The position numbers and the translations under genes are program-made. Below are positions 14,280-22,692 of a DNA stretch of 47,743 nt, piece by piece. Numbering within the stretch: the stretch's first letter is position 1; every line of letters begins with the position of its first letter. The notes under the pieces are model-generated. The model was not told the origin of the DNA, made no database searches, and saw nothing but the letters and a program-made list of their open reading frames with translations. Source of the stretch: Acidobacteriota bacterium. Lineage in GTDB: Bacteria > Acidobacteriota > Vicinamibacteria > Marinacidobacterales > SMYC01. The stretch is taken from assembly GCA_004356105.1 (NCBI GenBank), contig SMYC01000111.1, positions 1 through 47,743 of the forward strand, given 5' to 3'.

Positions 14280-15264
14280 AGCCGTCATCCTTTGCACCCT
14301 TCTTGCGGCACTCGGCTGTCAGAGTGAGAGTAAGAACGACGCTTCTTTCGATGACACCATCATCATCGCCGTTATTCCCAAAGCCACGACGCACTCTTTC
14401 TGGAAAGCCGTTCATGCAGGTGCTGTCAAAGCTTCTGTCGAGCTCGATGTCGAAGTTATTTGGAAAGGGCCCGCGCGCGAGGACGATCGCGAAGCTCAAA
14501 TCGCGGAAGTGGAGACGTTCATAAGCCGCGGTGTTTCCGGTATCGTACTTGCTCCTACCGACGACAAAGCGCTCCGGATTCCGGTTACCAACGCCATGCG
14601 GAGCGGGATCCCGGTCGTCATCATCGACTCCGGACTCGACAGCGACGACTATGTGAGCTTCGTCGCCACCGACAACTACAAGGGCGGCCGGCTCGCCGGA
14701 GAGCGCATGGTAGAAACGCTCGGAGGCTCGGGCCGCGTGATCATGCTCCGTTATCAGGTGGGCTCGGCGAGCACGATGAAGCGCGAGCAAGGTTTCATGG
14801 ACGTCATGGCCGAGAATCCATTGATGAACGTCGTGAGCTCGAACCAACATGCTGGCGCCACCGCCGAGCTCGCTTATCAGACGAGCGAGAACTTGCTCGC
14901 CCGTTTCGAGGCGGCGGATGGCAGTCTAGAGGTCGACGGCATCTACTGTCCCAACGAGAGCTCGGCTTTCGGGATGCTCCGAGCGCTCCAAGATGGAGGG
15001 CTGACCGGCTCGGTGAAGCTGATTGGATTCGACGCCTCCGAGCAGATGGTGAGAGGCCTCGAGAATGGCGAGTTCGACGCGCTCGTTCTCCAAGACCCGC
15101 TGAACATGGCCTATCTTGGTATCAAGACGATGGTCGCGCATCTGCGGGGCGAGCCTACCGAAAAGCGCATCGACACCGGGGTCACTCTTGTAACAAGCGA
15201 CAACATGAACGAGCCGAGGATGCAAGAGCTTCTGCGTCCCGACATCGACAGGTGGTTGAACTGA
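14263..15264 (+). CDS. ABC transporter sugar-binding lipoprotein (RbsB-like)
   Basis: The protein has 333 residues. Its short signal peptide ends in the lipobox LAALGC, so it is a lipoprotein. The mature part has the periplasmic binding fold of the ribose/galactose group: IIIAVIPKATTHSFWKAV at the N-terminus, GVSGIVLAPTDDKAL, then IPVVIIDSGLDSDDYVSFVATDN and GVTLVTSDNMN. It would capture a monosaccharide, probably L-fucose or a related 6-deoxy sugar, and deliver it to the permease at 16718. Translation is coupled to the preceding lactonase gene by overlap and to the ATPase gene downstream (overlap 15252-15264). Confidence 0.9.
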   Translation: MLIRVKAVILCTLLAALGCQSESKNDASFDDTIIIAVIPKATTHSFWKAVHAGAVKASVELDVEVIWKGPAREDDREAQIAEVETFISRGVSGIVLAPTDDKALRIPVTNAMRSGIPVVIIDSGLDSDDYVSFVATDNYKGGRLAGERMVETLGGSGRVIMLRYQVGSASTMKREQGFMDVMAENPLMNVVSSNQHAGATAELAYQTSENLLARFEAADGSLEVDGIYCPNESSAFGMLRALQDGGLTGSVKLIGFDASEQMVRGLENGEFDALVLQDPLNMAYLGIKTMVAHLRGEPTEKRIDTGVTLVTSDNMNEPRMQELLRPDIDRWLN

Positions 15265-16721
15265 AGCGTCTCGAAGCGAAAGGCGTAAGGAAGCGCTTCG
15301 GTCCGACGCTTGCCGTGGACGGTGTCGACTTTTCCGTTTCGGCGGGTGAAGTGCGCGCGCTCGTCGGCGAGAACGGGGCGGGGAAGAGCACGCTCGTGAA
15401 CGTGCTCTCCGGTGTTTTTCTTCCCGATGACGGTGCGCTCTTTCTCGATGGCGAAGCCTATCGACCCGCGAGTCCTCGCGACGCTCGCGATCAAGGAGTG
15501 CTCATGGTGCATCAGGAGCTCGCGCTCGCGCCGCATTTGAGCGTCGCCGAGAACATTTTTCTCGGGACAGAGCCGACGCGTCACGGGCTATTGCAGCGCG
15601 GCGAAATGCGGGCGCGCGCCGCTGCAGCGCTCGCGGAGCTCGAGCATGACGACATTGCACCCGAGCAGAAGGTCCGTACTCTCTCTCTCGCATCCCGACA
15701 GATCGTCGAGATTGCCCGCGCGTTGATTCTGGAGGCCAAAGTCCTCATCTTCGACGAGCCGACGAGCAGTCTCTCGCAGCCGGACGTCGAGAAACTCTTT
15801 CGACTCATCGGCCGGCTCAAAGAGCGCGGCCTCGCGATCGTCTATATCTCTCACTTCCTCGAAGAAGTGTGGCAGGTCGCGGACAGCTTCACGGTGTTGC
15901 GCGACGGACGATCGGTTGATGAAGGGCAGATCGCCGAGGCGAGCGCCTCCGCGATCGTGAAGTCGATGGTCGGCAGGGACATCTCCGAGCTCTTCCCTCG
16001 GACGTCGCGGTCTCCGGGAGACGTTGTCCTCGAGGTCGAGGGGCTCGCAGGAATGGATCTGCCGCACGACGTGAGCTTCGAGCTTCGTCGCGGTGAAGTG
16101 CTGGGTATCGCCGGGCTCATGGGAGCGGGACGCACAGAGATGGCACGGGCGATCTTCGGGCTCGAACCGGTTCGAAGCGGTCGCGTGCGTGTAGGCCAAT
16201 TCGAATCTGCGGCGACGCCGACCATGCGTCTCGAGCAAGGCGTGGGTCTATTGAGCGAGGACCGACAAGGGGAAGGTCTTGCCGTCACGAGAACGATAGC
16301 CGAAAACTTGACGCTCTCGAGGTTGCCGCGCTGGTTGAGACCTTCGGATCTCGACGCGGCTGCAGCGGAATGGATCGCGAAGCTCGGTATCCATTCCCGC
16401 GGACCGCGCCAGCGCGTCGAGGATCTTTCGGGGGGCAACCAGCAGAAGGTCGCGCTCGCTCGTCTTCTCTATCACGGCCTCGATGTGCTGCTGCTCGACG
16501 AGCCGACGCGTGGCGTCGATGTCGGGAGCAAAGCTCAAATCTACGAGCTCATCGACGCGCTCGCCTCGAGTGGCAAGTCCATCCTGCTCATCAGTAGCTA
16601 TCTTCCCGAGCTACTCGGCATGTCGGACCGCATCGCGGTCATGAGTCGAGGCCGCCTCGCGCCCGCACGTCCTGTGAACGAGGTGGACGAAGAGCAGATC
16701 ATGCAGGAGGCGGTCTCTTGA
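15252..16721 (+). CDS. Sugar ABC transporter ATPase, two nucleotide-binding domains (RbsA-like)
   Basis: The protein has 489 residues from GTG 15252 (VVELKRLEAKGVRKRFG). The frame is open far upstream, but the family starts here and the overlap with the previous stop is typical. Two ABC domains are fused as in RbsA/MglA transport ATPases. The first has Walker A GENGAGKST (39-47) and the Walker B strand LIFDEPTSSL. The second has a degenerate P-loop GLMGAGRTE, the signature LSGGNQQKVALARLL and Walker B LLLDEPTRGVD. It energises import of the sugar bound by the upstream lipoprotein. The length is close to the usual 500. Confidence 0.92.
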   Translation: MVELKRLEAKGVRKRFGPTLAVDGVDFSVSAGEVRALVGENGAGKSTLVNVLSGVFLPDDGALFLDGEAYRPASPRDARDQGVLMVHQELALAPHLSVAENIFLGTEPTRHGLLQRGEMRARAAAALAELEHDDIAPEQKVRTLSLASRQIVEIARALILEAKVLIFDEPTSSLSQPDVEKLFRLIGRLKERGLAIVYISHFLEEVWQVADSFTVLRDGRSVDEGQIAEASASAIVKSMVGRDISELFPRTSRSPGDVVLEVEGLAGMDLPHDVSFELRRGEVLGIAGLMGAGRTEMARAIFGLEPVRSGRVRVGQFESAATPTMRLEQGVGLLSEDRQGEGLAVTRTIAENLTLSRLPRWLRPSDLDAAAAEWIAKLGIHSRGPRQRVEDLSGGNQQKVALARLLYHGLDVLLLDEPTRGVDVGSKAQIYELIDALASSGKSILLISSYLPELLGMSDRIAVMSRGRLAPARPVNEVDEEQIMQEAVS

Positions 16722-17695
16722 GCGAGACACCGGCAAGGTCGGCGAGTCCGTGGCTCTCGACGCTCGGACCTCTCATCGGCCTCGTTCTCGTCTATCTCTT
16801 CTTTGCGCTCATCGGCCCCGATAGCTTTACGTCGATCCGCACGCTCCAAACCATCGCTCGGCAGACCGCCATCGTCGGCACCGCGGCGCTCGGCATGACG
16901 CTCGTCATCATTCTCGGCGGCATCGATCTTTCGGTGGGCTCGATCGTGGCGATGACGTCGGTCGTCGTGGCGCTCGTGCTCAACGCGGGTGGCGGACCCG
17001 CGGCGGCGATCGTCATGGCGATGTTGGCCGGCGCTCTGACGGGACTCACGAGCGGCACGCTCGTAACGAGGCTGAAGGTGGCGCCCTTCATCGTGACCCT
17101 CGGCATGCTGCTTCTCGTGCGCGGGGTCGCGAAGGGGCTCGCCAAAGAACAAAAAGTCGATGCTCCTCTCACCTGGCTCGTCGAGCTTTTAGCTTCTTTA
17201 CCTCCGGAGCGCAGCTTTATGATCGTACCTCCAGGAGTGTGGATGCTCGCTCTTTTAGCAGTCGCGACGGCGGTCGTCTTACGCTACACGCGTCTCGGCG
17301 CGCATATCTTCTCGATCGGTTCGAACGAGAAGACAGCGCGACTTTGCGGTGTTCAAGTAGAGAGGGTCAAGGTCATCGTCTACACTTTGACGGGCGCGCT
17401 CGCGGGCGTCACGGGTGTTCTTCAGTTCTCACGCCTCACGGTGGGGGACCCCACCGTTGCGGTAGGGCTCGAGCTCGACGTCATTGCGGCCGTCGTTATC
17501 GGAGGCGGAAGCCTATCGGGGGGAGAGGGAACCGTTACCGGCACACTCGTCGGCGCGTTCATCATGACCGTCATCCGAGCGGGCACTTCCCAGATGGGGC
17601 TTCCGAACTGGGTTCAAGAAATCGTGACGGGCACGATCATCGTCGCCGCGGTCGCGATCGATCGATGGCGCCATCGAAGAGTGGAAGCGGCATGA
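16718..17695 (+). CDS. Sugar ABC transporter permease (RbsC-like)
   Basis: The protein has 325 residues, starting with TTG (TTGA overlap with the ATPase stop) behind a CAGGAGG ribosome site 7-8 nt upstream. About ten hydrophobic helices are visible. Family landmarks of the RbsC/XylH group: LGMTLVIILGGIDLSVGSIVAM, then LRYTRLGAHIFSIGSNEKTARLCGV and VIGGGSLSGGEGTVTGTLVGA. It is the inner-membrane channel for the sugar importer. It overlaps the dehydratase start by ATGA. Confidence 0.92.
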   Translation: MSETPARSASPWLSTLGPLIGLVLVYLFFALIGPDSFTSIRTLQTIARQTAIVGTAALGMTLVIILGGIDLSVGSIVAMTSVVVALVLNAGGGPAAAIVMAMLAGALTGLTSGTLVTRLKVAPFIVTLGMLLLVRGVAKGLAKEQKVDAPLTWLVELLASLPPERSFMIVPPGVWMLALLAVATAVVLRYTRLGAHIFSIGSNEKTARLCGVQVERVKVIVYTLTGALAGVTGVLQFSRLTVGDPTVAVGLELDVIAAVVIGGGSLSGGEGTVTGTLVGAFIMTVIRAGTSQMGLPNWVQEIVTGTIIVAAVAIDRWRHRRVEAA

Positions 17696-18993
17696 CGCGG
17701 ATCACTGGCTTTACGACCGAAGACATTCGCTTCCCGACCTCGCGAGACTCCGATGGCTCCGACGCGATGAATCCGGACCCGGACTACTCCGCCGCCTATG
17801 TCATTTTCGAGACCGACCACCCCGACGGGCACGAGGGCCACGGACTGACTTTTACTATCGGCCGCGGCAACGACCTTTGCGTCGAAGCGATCCACCCGCT
17901 CGCAACGAAGATCGTCGGACAAGAGCTCGAGTCGATCGCGTCGGAGTGGGGCACGTTCTGGCGTGAGATAACGGGGGACAGTCAGCTTCGCTGGCTCGGA
18001 CCGGAGAAAGGCGTCGTCCATTTGGCGACGGCCGCCGTCGTCAACGCGCTCTGGGACCTCCAGGCGAAAGTCGCGGAAAAGCCGCTCTGGCAGCTGCTTT
18101 GCGCCATGTCGCCCGAGGAGATCGTGCGTGTTATCGAGTTCCGCTACATCACGGATTGCATCACGCCGGATGAGGCGCTGACGCTTCTGAGCGCGCTCGA
18201 GCCGACGCGGCGGGAACGTATCGAGACCGTGCTCGCGGATGGGTACCCTGCCTACAACACGTCGGTCGGCTGGATAGGCTATAGCGATGACAAGATCCGA
18301 CGCTTGTGCAAAGAAGCGATCGCAGAGGGCTGGACCGCCTTCAAGATGAAGGTCGGTAGAAACGTCGACGACGACATCCGCCGCGCCGCACTCATCCGCG
18401 ATGAGATCGGTTGGGACCACGCACTCATGATGGACGCCAATCAAATCTGGGATGTCGATGACGCGATCTCTTGGATGGAGCGTCTCGAGACTTTTCGCCC
18501 GCTATGGATCGAAGAGCCCACGAGCCCGGACGATGTTCTCGGGCACGCGACGATTGCGCGGGCGGTCAAACCCATCGGCGTTGCGACGGGCGAGCACGCG
18601 CATAACCGCGTCATGTTCAAACAATTCCTCCAAGCGGAGGCGATCGCGTTTTGTCAGATCGATAGTTGCCGCCTCGGTGGCGTGAACGAAGTGCTCGGCG
18701 TGCTTCTCATGGCGGCGAAGCACGGCGTTCCTGTCTGCCCGCATGCTGGAGGCGTCGGTCTTTGCGAGCACGTGCAGCATCTTTCTCTCTTCGACTACGT
18801 TTGCGTGAGCGGATCGATGGAAGGACGCATGATCGAATACGTCGATCACTTGCACGAGCACTTCGAAGCACCCGTCATTGTCGAAAAAGGAAGGTATCGT
18901 GCTCCCGATCAACCGGGATACAGCATCACGATGAAGAAAAAGTCGCGAGCTGCGTTCGCATACCCGAATGGCGTCGCGTGGGCTGACCTCTAA
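17692..18993 (+). CDS. L-fuconate dehydratase (enolase superfamily)
   Basis: The protein has 433 residues from ATG 17692 (MTRITGFTTEDIRFPTSRD, the characteristic N-terminus of L-fuconate dehydratases and human ENOSF1). Mandelate-racemase-type catalytic and metal residues are visible: KxK in AFKMKVG, Asp in MMDANQIWD, Glu in IEEPTSPDD, Glu in ATGEHAHNR, and His in CPHAGGVGLCEHVQH. It dehydrates L-fuconate to 2-keto-3-deoxy-L-fuconate. With the lactonase and ABC transporter it forms a sugar-acid pathway. Later enzymes (a dehydrogenase and a hydrolase or aldolase) must be elsewhere. It is the last gene of the operon, with no obvious terminator before the promoter at 19009. Confidence 0.92.
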   Translation: MTRITGFTTEDIRFPTSRDSDGSDAMNPDPDYSAAYVIFETDHPDGHEGHGLTFTIGRGNDLCVEAIHPLATKIVGQELESIASEWGTFWREITGDSQLRWLGPEKGVVHLATAAVVNALWDLQAKVAEKPLWQLLCAMSPEEIVRVIEFRYITDCITPDEALTLLSALEPTRRERIETVLADGYPAYNTSVGWIGYSDDKIRRLCKEAIAEGWTAFKMKVGRNVDDDIRRAALIRDEIGWDHALMMDANQIWDVDDAISWMERLETFRPLWIEEPTSPDDVLGHATIARAVKPIGVATGEHAHNRVMFKQFLQAEAIAFCQIDSCRLGGVNEVLGVLLMAAKHGVPVCPHAGGVGLCEHVQHLSLFDYVCVSGSMEGRMIEYVDHLHEHFEAPVIVEKGRYRAPDQPGYSITMKKKSRAAFAYPNGVAWADL

Positions 18994-19008
18994 ATCACCA
19001 AAAACCGC

Positions 19009-19038
19009 TTGACAACCACTCTCGTATCTCTTTACCCT
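19009..19038 (+). promoter_or_regulatory. Sigma-70-type promoter of the lysine-rich peptide gene
   Basis: A perfect -35 TTGACA (19009-19014), an 18-nt spacer and a -10 candidate TACCCT (19033-19038). Just downstream, 19047-19067, is an inverted repeat TGTTAT-N9-ATAACA. It could be an operator or a 5' hairpin that protects the mRNA. The leader would be about 98 nt. Confidence 0.65.
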
Positions 19039-19142
19039 ACAGCTAGTGTTATCAACTTCTCATAACAGCACAGCTTGTTGTTGCGTGTCTTCATTTGGCG
19101 CGGCGTGCCGCTCTAATCCATGAAGAGAGGAGGTGATGAGTA

Positions 19143-19217
19143 ATGGCTAAGAAAAAAGTTGCTAAGAAAAAGGCCACCAAGAAGACAACAAAGAAGAAGG
19201 CTGCAAAGAAAAAGTAG
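19143..19217 (+). CDS. 24-residue lysine-rich peptide (histone H1 tail-like)
   Basis: A complete tiny gene. The peptide begins MAKKKVAKKKATKK and continues in KKK/TT/AA blocks to the stop. Of 24 residues 14 are Lys, 5 Ala and 3 Thr. The reading frame is supported by a near-perfect ribosome site (GAGGAGGTGA, 19127-19136, GGAGG 9 nt from ATG), a consensus promoter at 19009 and a strong terminator at 19241-19267. It is therefore monocistronic and probably highly expressed. The composition resembles the AKKK tails of bacterial H1-like proteins, of HU tails and of the phasin-like protein at 39583. Likely roles are DNA, RNA or polyphosphate binding. No known family of this size is recalled. A leader-peptide role is possible but nothing downstream is under it. 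Confidence 0.75.
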   Translation: MAKKKVAKKKATKKTTKKKAAKKK

Positions 19218-19240
19218 CGACTTCCTCAGGGGTAATCAGA

Positions 19241-19267
19241 GGGGGGGCGAAAGCTCCCCCTTTTTTT
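19241..19267 (+). terminator. Rho-independent terminator of the peptide gene
   Basis: An 8-bp stem (GGGGGGGC with GCTCCCCC, one G-T pair) closed by a GAAA tetraloop is followed directly by seven T. It lies 24 nt after the peptide stop. Confidence 0.93.
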
Positions 19268-19315
19268 GTGTCTGGACGATCTCGTTAACGTGTACTGTCT
19301 TTAACTAGAACTAGA

Positions 19316-20764
19316 CTAACGAGGCCGAGGCTTCAAGTAATCGAACGGCCTGAGCTCCGCGGGCAACGGGGATTCATAGATTACGTCTCCGCGTGCGGCT
19401 TCGAACTCTCTGCGCGCGATCTCGAGTGCGTCTCTGTCGGTCATGAGCTCGAGCGCTGTCTTTGCGACCGTGCGGGCCGCGCGCATCATACCGTTGTGGG
19501 CGAAGCTCGACGATGCCGACGTCGTCCACTGCCACGTATGCGACGGAACCCCGAGTGGGAAACACGCAACGAGAAATCCTCCGCGTGGTGCGATCCAGCT
19601 TGCTTCGGCGGTGTCGTCGCTGATGAGAACGCGCTCGTCCGTATAGACAGGAGGAAGCGTTCCTTCAAAAAATCGCGGCTCGCCTTCGACGTCGAAGGCG
19701 AGGCGCAGCGCGTCTGCGAGCTCGCGCTCCGCCTGCGTAGATTCCGGCGTCGGCTCTTCTTCCAAATGTTCATGCAGTAGCCCGGCGATGCTCTTGTTGA
19801 TGAGCCAAGGACGGGTCGACGATAAGATCTGCATCTCGACGCGCGTCCTCGTTTTTTGCGCGGTCTCTTCCGCCAGCTCGTGGAGACGCCCTCGCAAGGT
19901 GTGCACCGCTTCACGATCGCGCGCGTGAAGGAAGAACCAGAGCACGGCGCGCTCGGGGACGATGGAGGGTATCGTGCCGCCTTCGACGAGAACGTGATTG
20001 AGCACTGCGTCTTCCGGCCAAAGCGCCTTTTCTCGCTCGGCGGCGGTGCTCAGCTGATAGGCCGCGGCGAGCGCGTTGATGCCCTTGGCGGCTGCATCGG
20101 TGGCGTCCGAAGCGAGACCGTGAAAGACGAAGCGGATGGAATCCATCGCGAGTCCGCTCCTCGTGATCACGGTCGTGACGGTGGAAGGATGCCAGAACAA
20201 GAGCGCGTCCACGTCGTCGAAGACGCCGTCTCGCGCCATGTAGACGCCGCCGTGATAAATCTCTTCCGCGGGAGCGCCGAAAAAGCGCACCGTGCCGGGA
20301 AGGCTGTGATCATCGATCGCTTGCTTCACAGCGAGCACCGCTCCGAGGTCGGCGGCGCCGATGAGATTGTGGCCGCAACCATGCCCTGCTCCGCCAGGGG
20401 AAGTCGGGCGGCGCTCGGTCACGAACTTTTCCTGGGACAGGCCTGGGAGCGCGTCGAGGAGTGCCACGATGCCGATGACCGGATGTCCGGACCCGTAGCT
20501 CGCGACAAACGCTGTCGGAAGGGAAGCGACCCCGGATTCGATCTCGAATCCGGCGCGCTCGAGCTCGTTCTGAATGTAGGTCGCCGTGCGGTGCTCCGCG
20601 TGCGCGGGCTACGGCATCGCCCAAAGGGTTTCGGACACGTCTCTCAGATAGTCGTGCTGTTCCGCGAGCCAAGCGAGCGCGGTCTCTTTCGGGCCCGCGG
20701 ACGCGTCGAACGGCAGTGCCAACGCCAGTGCCAGGAAGGCAAGAAAGCTACCGTTTCTTTTCAT
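19316..20764 (-). pseudogene. M20-family peptidase/amidohydrolase interrupted by an in-frame TAG
   Basis: The frame from ATG 20764 has a signal peptide (MKRNGSFLAFLALALALPFDASAG). It runs through ETLWAMP to a TAG at 20609-20611 (codon 52), then resumes in the same frame as PAHAEHRTATYIQNELERAG and continues to 19316. The remainder is a normal M20D protein (AbgB/amidohydrolase-like) with the metal motif AGHGCGHNLIG and a C-terminal HNGMMRAART segment. Without the stop it would have about 482 residues. A single G-to-T or C-to-T change (GAG or CAG to TAG) explains it. Other genes here end in TAG, so recoding is unlikely. Restart at ATG 20467 would give a truncated cytosolic protein. It overlaps the VWFA gene start-side by 17 nt and is the last gene of the pfkB operon. 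Confidence 0.75.
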
Positions 20765-21665
20765 AAAAGTACCCGCGTCGCGCATGGACGTCGACGCCGC
20801 GGATTTTGACTTTGACTTCGAGGCGATGCCATCCCTCGCGGATGGGCTCTCGCGGTTGATAGGACAGCAGGTAGCGTGTTTTCATCTCGGCGAGGATCGC
20901 CGAGAAGATCGGTCCTAGATTCTCGGTCGTGTCGGTCTCGATGAAACGTCCGCCGCTCGTCTTGGTGAGCTTGCGAAGAAGCCGGGTCCGTTTCGCGTTG
21001 GCGCTGCGGGCAGCCCGGCGCGCGCGGTCCCGCGCAAGATGCCCCCGACCGAGCTCCATCGGCAGTCGCTCTTTTCGGCTAATGGCGTAGATGACAGCCT
21101 GCGACTGCTCGACGAGCGGAAGCATTTGCTCTTCGCGGAGCCAGCTATAAGTGTCCATTCCATCCGTGAAGAGCAACACCATGGGGCGGTGCTCGACGTT
21201 CTCGAGCGTTTTTAGCCCGACGAAGAGCGCATCGTGCCACGCGGTGGCGCCTTTCGCCTCGACCGCGTTGATCGCGGCCCGCACTCGGTTCTTGTCTCGC
21301 GTCAGCTCAGCGGTCCGCTTCAAGTGATGTGAGAACGAAATGAGGGCGGCTTCGTCTTCATCGTTGAGATCGTTCATCAGCTGAATCGCCGCGTCGCGCA
21401 AATGACTCAGGCCCAGGCCCGCGACGCTGGAGCTCGTGTCGAGCACGAGGGCGATGTGCACCGGAATGTTTTGAGCGTCGACGAGGTCGAGCTCTTGGAG
21501 CACGCCGTCCTCGAACAGCTCGAAATCCGATGCGCCGAGCCCGAGGACCGCTCGGCCGCCACGGGCGACATAGACGTCGACTTGCACGATCTCGGTCGTT
21601 GCTCTGAAAAGAGGGATCTGCGGTTGGATGATGAAAGCTGCGACCATCCAGGAAAGTCCTGTCAT
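20748..21665 (-). CDS. VWFA-related secreted protein (acidobacterial type)
   Basis: The protein has 305 residues. A hydrophobic N-terminus (MTGLSWMVAAFIIQPQIPLF) is followed by a small strand domain (VQVDVYVARGGRAVLGLGASDFELFEDG). A von Willebrand A domain then follows with the MIDAS motif DTSSS (in HIALVLDTSSSVAG), the conserved Thr in KGATAWHDAL and Asp in LLFTDGMDTYS. The C-terminus (TRYLLSYQPREPIREGWHRLEVKVK) is the hallmark of the VWFA-related family common in Acidobacteriota. It is probably anchored in or exported to the periplasm, where it binds a protein partner. The gene starts 1 nt after the TPR gene's stop. Confidence 0.88.
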   Translation of the reverse strand: MTGLSWMVAAFIIQPQIPLFRATTEIVQVDVYVARGGRAVLGLGASDFELFEDGVLQELDLVDAQNIPVHIALVLDTSSSVAGLGLSHLRDAAIQLMNDLNDEDEAALISFSHHLKRTAELTRDKNRVRAAINAVEAKGATAWHDALFVGLKTLENVEHRPMVLLFTDGMDTYSWLREEQMLPLVEQSQAVIYAISRKERLPMELGRGHLARDRARRAARSANAKRTRLLRKLTKTSGGRFIETDTTENLGPIFSAILAEMKTRYLLSYQPREPIREGWHRLEVKVKIRGVDVHARRGYFYEKKR

Positions 21666-21666
21666 G

Positions 21667-22692
21667 TCAGTGCGCTAACGCCTCGCGCAGCGATGACAAG
21701 AGCGGCTCCGCGCGCTCACTCATGCCGAGCTCGTATTCCCACCAACTGCTTTGCGTAGAATCCGAAAGCAAGAGTGCCTCCTCGAGCGCGGCGCGCGACG
21801 CTTCGCGCTCCGAAGTGGTGTGAAGTGCATGACTCAGTGCGAGATAGCCGATCTGCCAATCGGGCTCGAGCTCGATCGCGGCTCGGTAGTGGCGGATCGC
21901 CGCTTCGGGGAGCCCGCGGCGCTCCGCCAGATTCCCGAGCGCCATTCGGGCTCTATATATAATGTGGTGGTCCGCCTCGAGCGCGACGAGCTCCTCGAGA
22001 CGCTGCACGGCCTCCTCGAAGTGGCCTCTTTTCTCCAAAACCTTGCCGTAGCGCAGTTTAGCCTCCGCGAGGCGTGGTTCTTGCTCGAGAGCGCGCGCGT
22101 AGAGGCGTTCCGCTCGCTTCAGATGGCCTGACTCGCCACGAGGGAGCGATCCCGACCACTCCCAGACCGCCCCCGCGGCGACGAGGATCTCCGTGTCTGC
22201 GGGGTAGAGGTCGACCGCATCGTCAAAAAGGGCGGTGGCTTCCCGGAAGCCGATTTCCTCATCCCCGGCAAAAATCCGTCCTTGATAGTAGAGCGCAACG
22301 GCCAGAGCCCAGTCCCGTTGGAAGCGCTGCCCGACTTTGCGGCTGAGCTTCTGCCCAAGCTCGAAATGGCCGAACGCCTCAGGCCAAGCGCCGTTCTCGA
22401 CGTGGTGGATCGCGGTATCCGTGTGGAGCAACGCCATGGCTTCTATGCACGGATGTGAGCACGGCCCCATGCGAGCCGGATCGAGCTGCTTGACGAAAGG
22501 CTCGAGCGCCTCGTGGCCGAGGCGCGCCGCGGCTCTTACGGCACCGAGCCGAAGGGGACGACCCCTGCGATAGGCTTCCACAAGGGAGATGTATTCCGGA
22601 GAAGCCGTGGTACCTGCGAATGCGGTCTGACAATCTTCACCCGACGCGGGCGCGGCCCAGACGAGTGCCGCGAGGCTCAGCCAGCGGACCAA
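21667..22692 (-). CDS. Exported TPR-repeat protein
   Basis: The protein has 341 residues with a signal peptide (MVRWLSLAALVWAAPASG). From about residue 110 on, tandem tetratricopeptide repeats are visible, for instance KRAERLYARALEQEPRLAEA, EEAVQRLEELVALEADHHI and EAAIRHYRAAIELEPDWQIG. TPR superhelices mediate protein-protein contacts, so it may act as a scaffold in the periplasm with the VWFA protein encoded next to it. Its start overlaps the end of the pfkB-type gene by 16 nt. No enzymatic domain is seen. Confidence 0.83.
   Translation of the reverse strand: MVRWLSLAALVWAAPASGEDCQTAFAGTTASPEYISLVEAYRRGRPLRLGAVRAAARLGHEALEPFVKQLDPARMGPCSHPCIEAMALLHTDTAIHHVENGAWPEAFGHFELGQKLSRKVGQRFQRDWALAVALYYQGRIFAGDEEIGFREATALFDDAVDLYPADTEILVAAGAVWEWSGSLPRGESGHLKRAERLYARALEQEPRLAEAKLRYGKVLEKRGHFEEAVQRLEELVALEADHHIIYRARMALGNLAERRGLPEAAIRHYRAAIELEPDWQIGYLALSHALHTTSEREASRAALEEALLLSDSTQSSWWEYELGMSERAEPLLSSLREALAH

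Noticed and set aside
14460-15251. 5' extension of the ABC ATPase frame
   Set aside because: It overlaps the binding-protein gene and is Arg-rich without homology; the ATPase family starts at 15252.
20609-20611. TAG recoded as an amino acid (pyrrolysine-like)
   Set aside because: Other genes in the window end normally in TAG, and no recoding element or Pyl gene is present.
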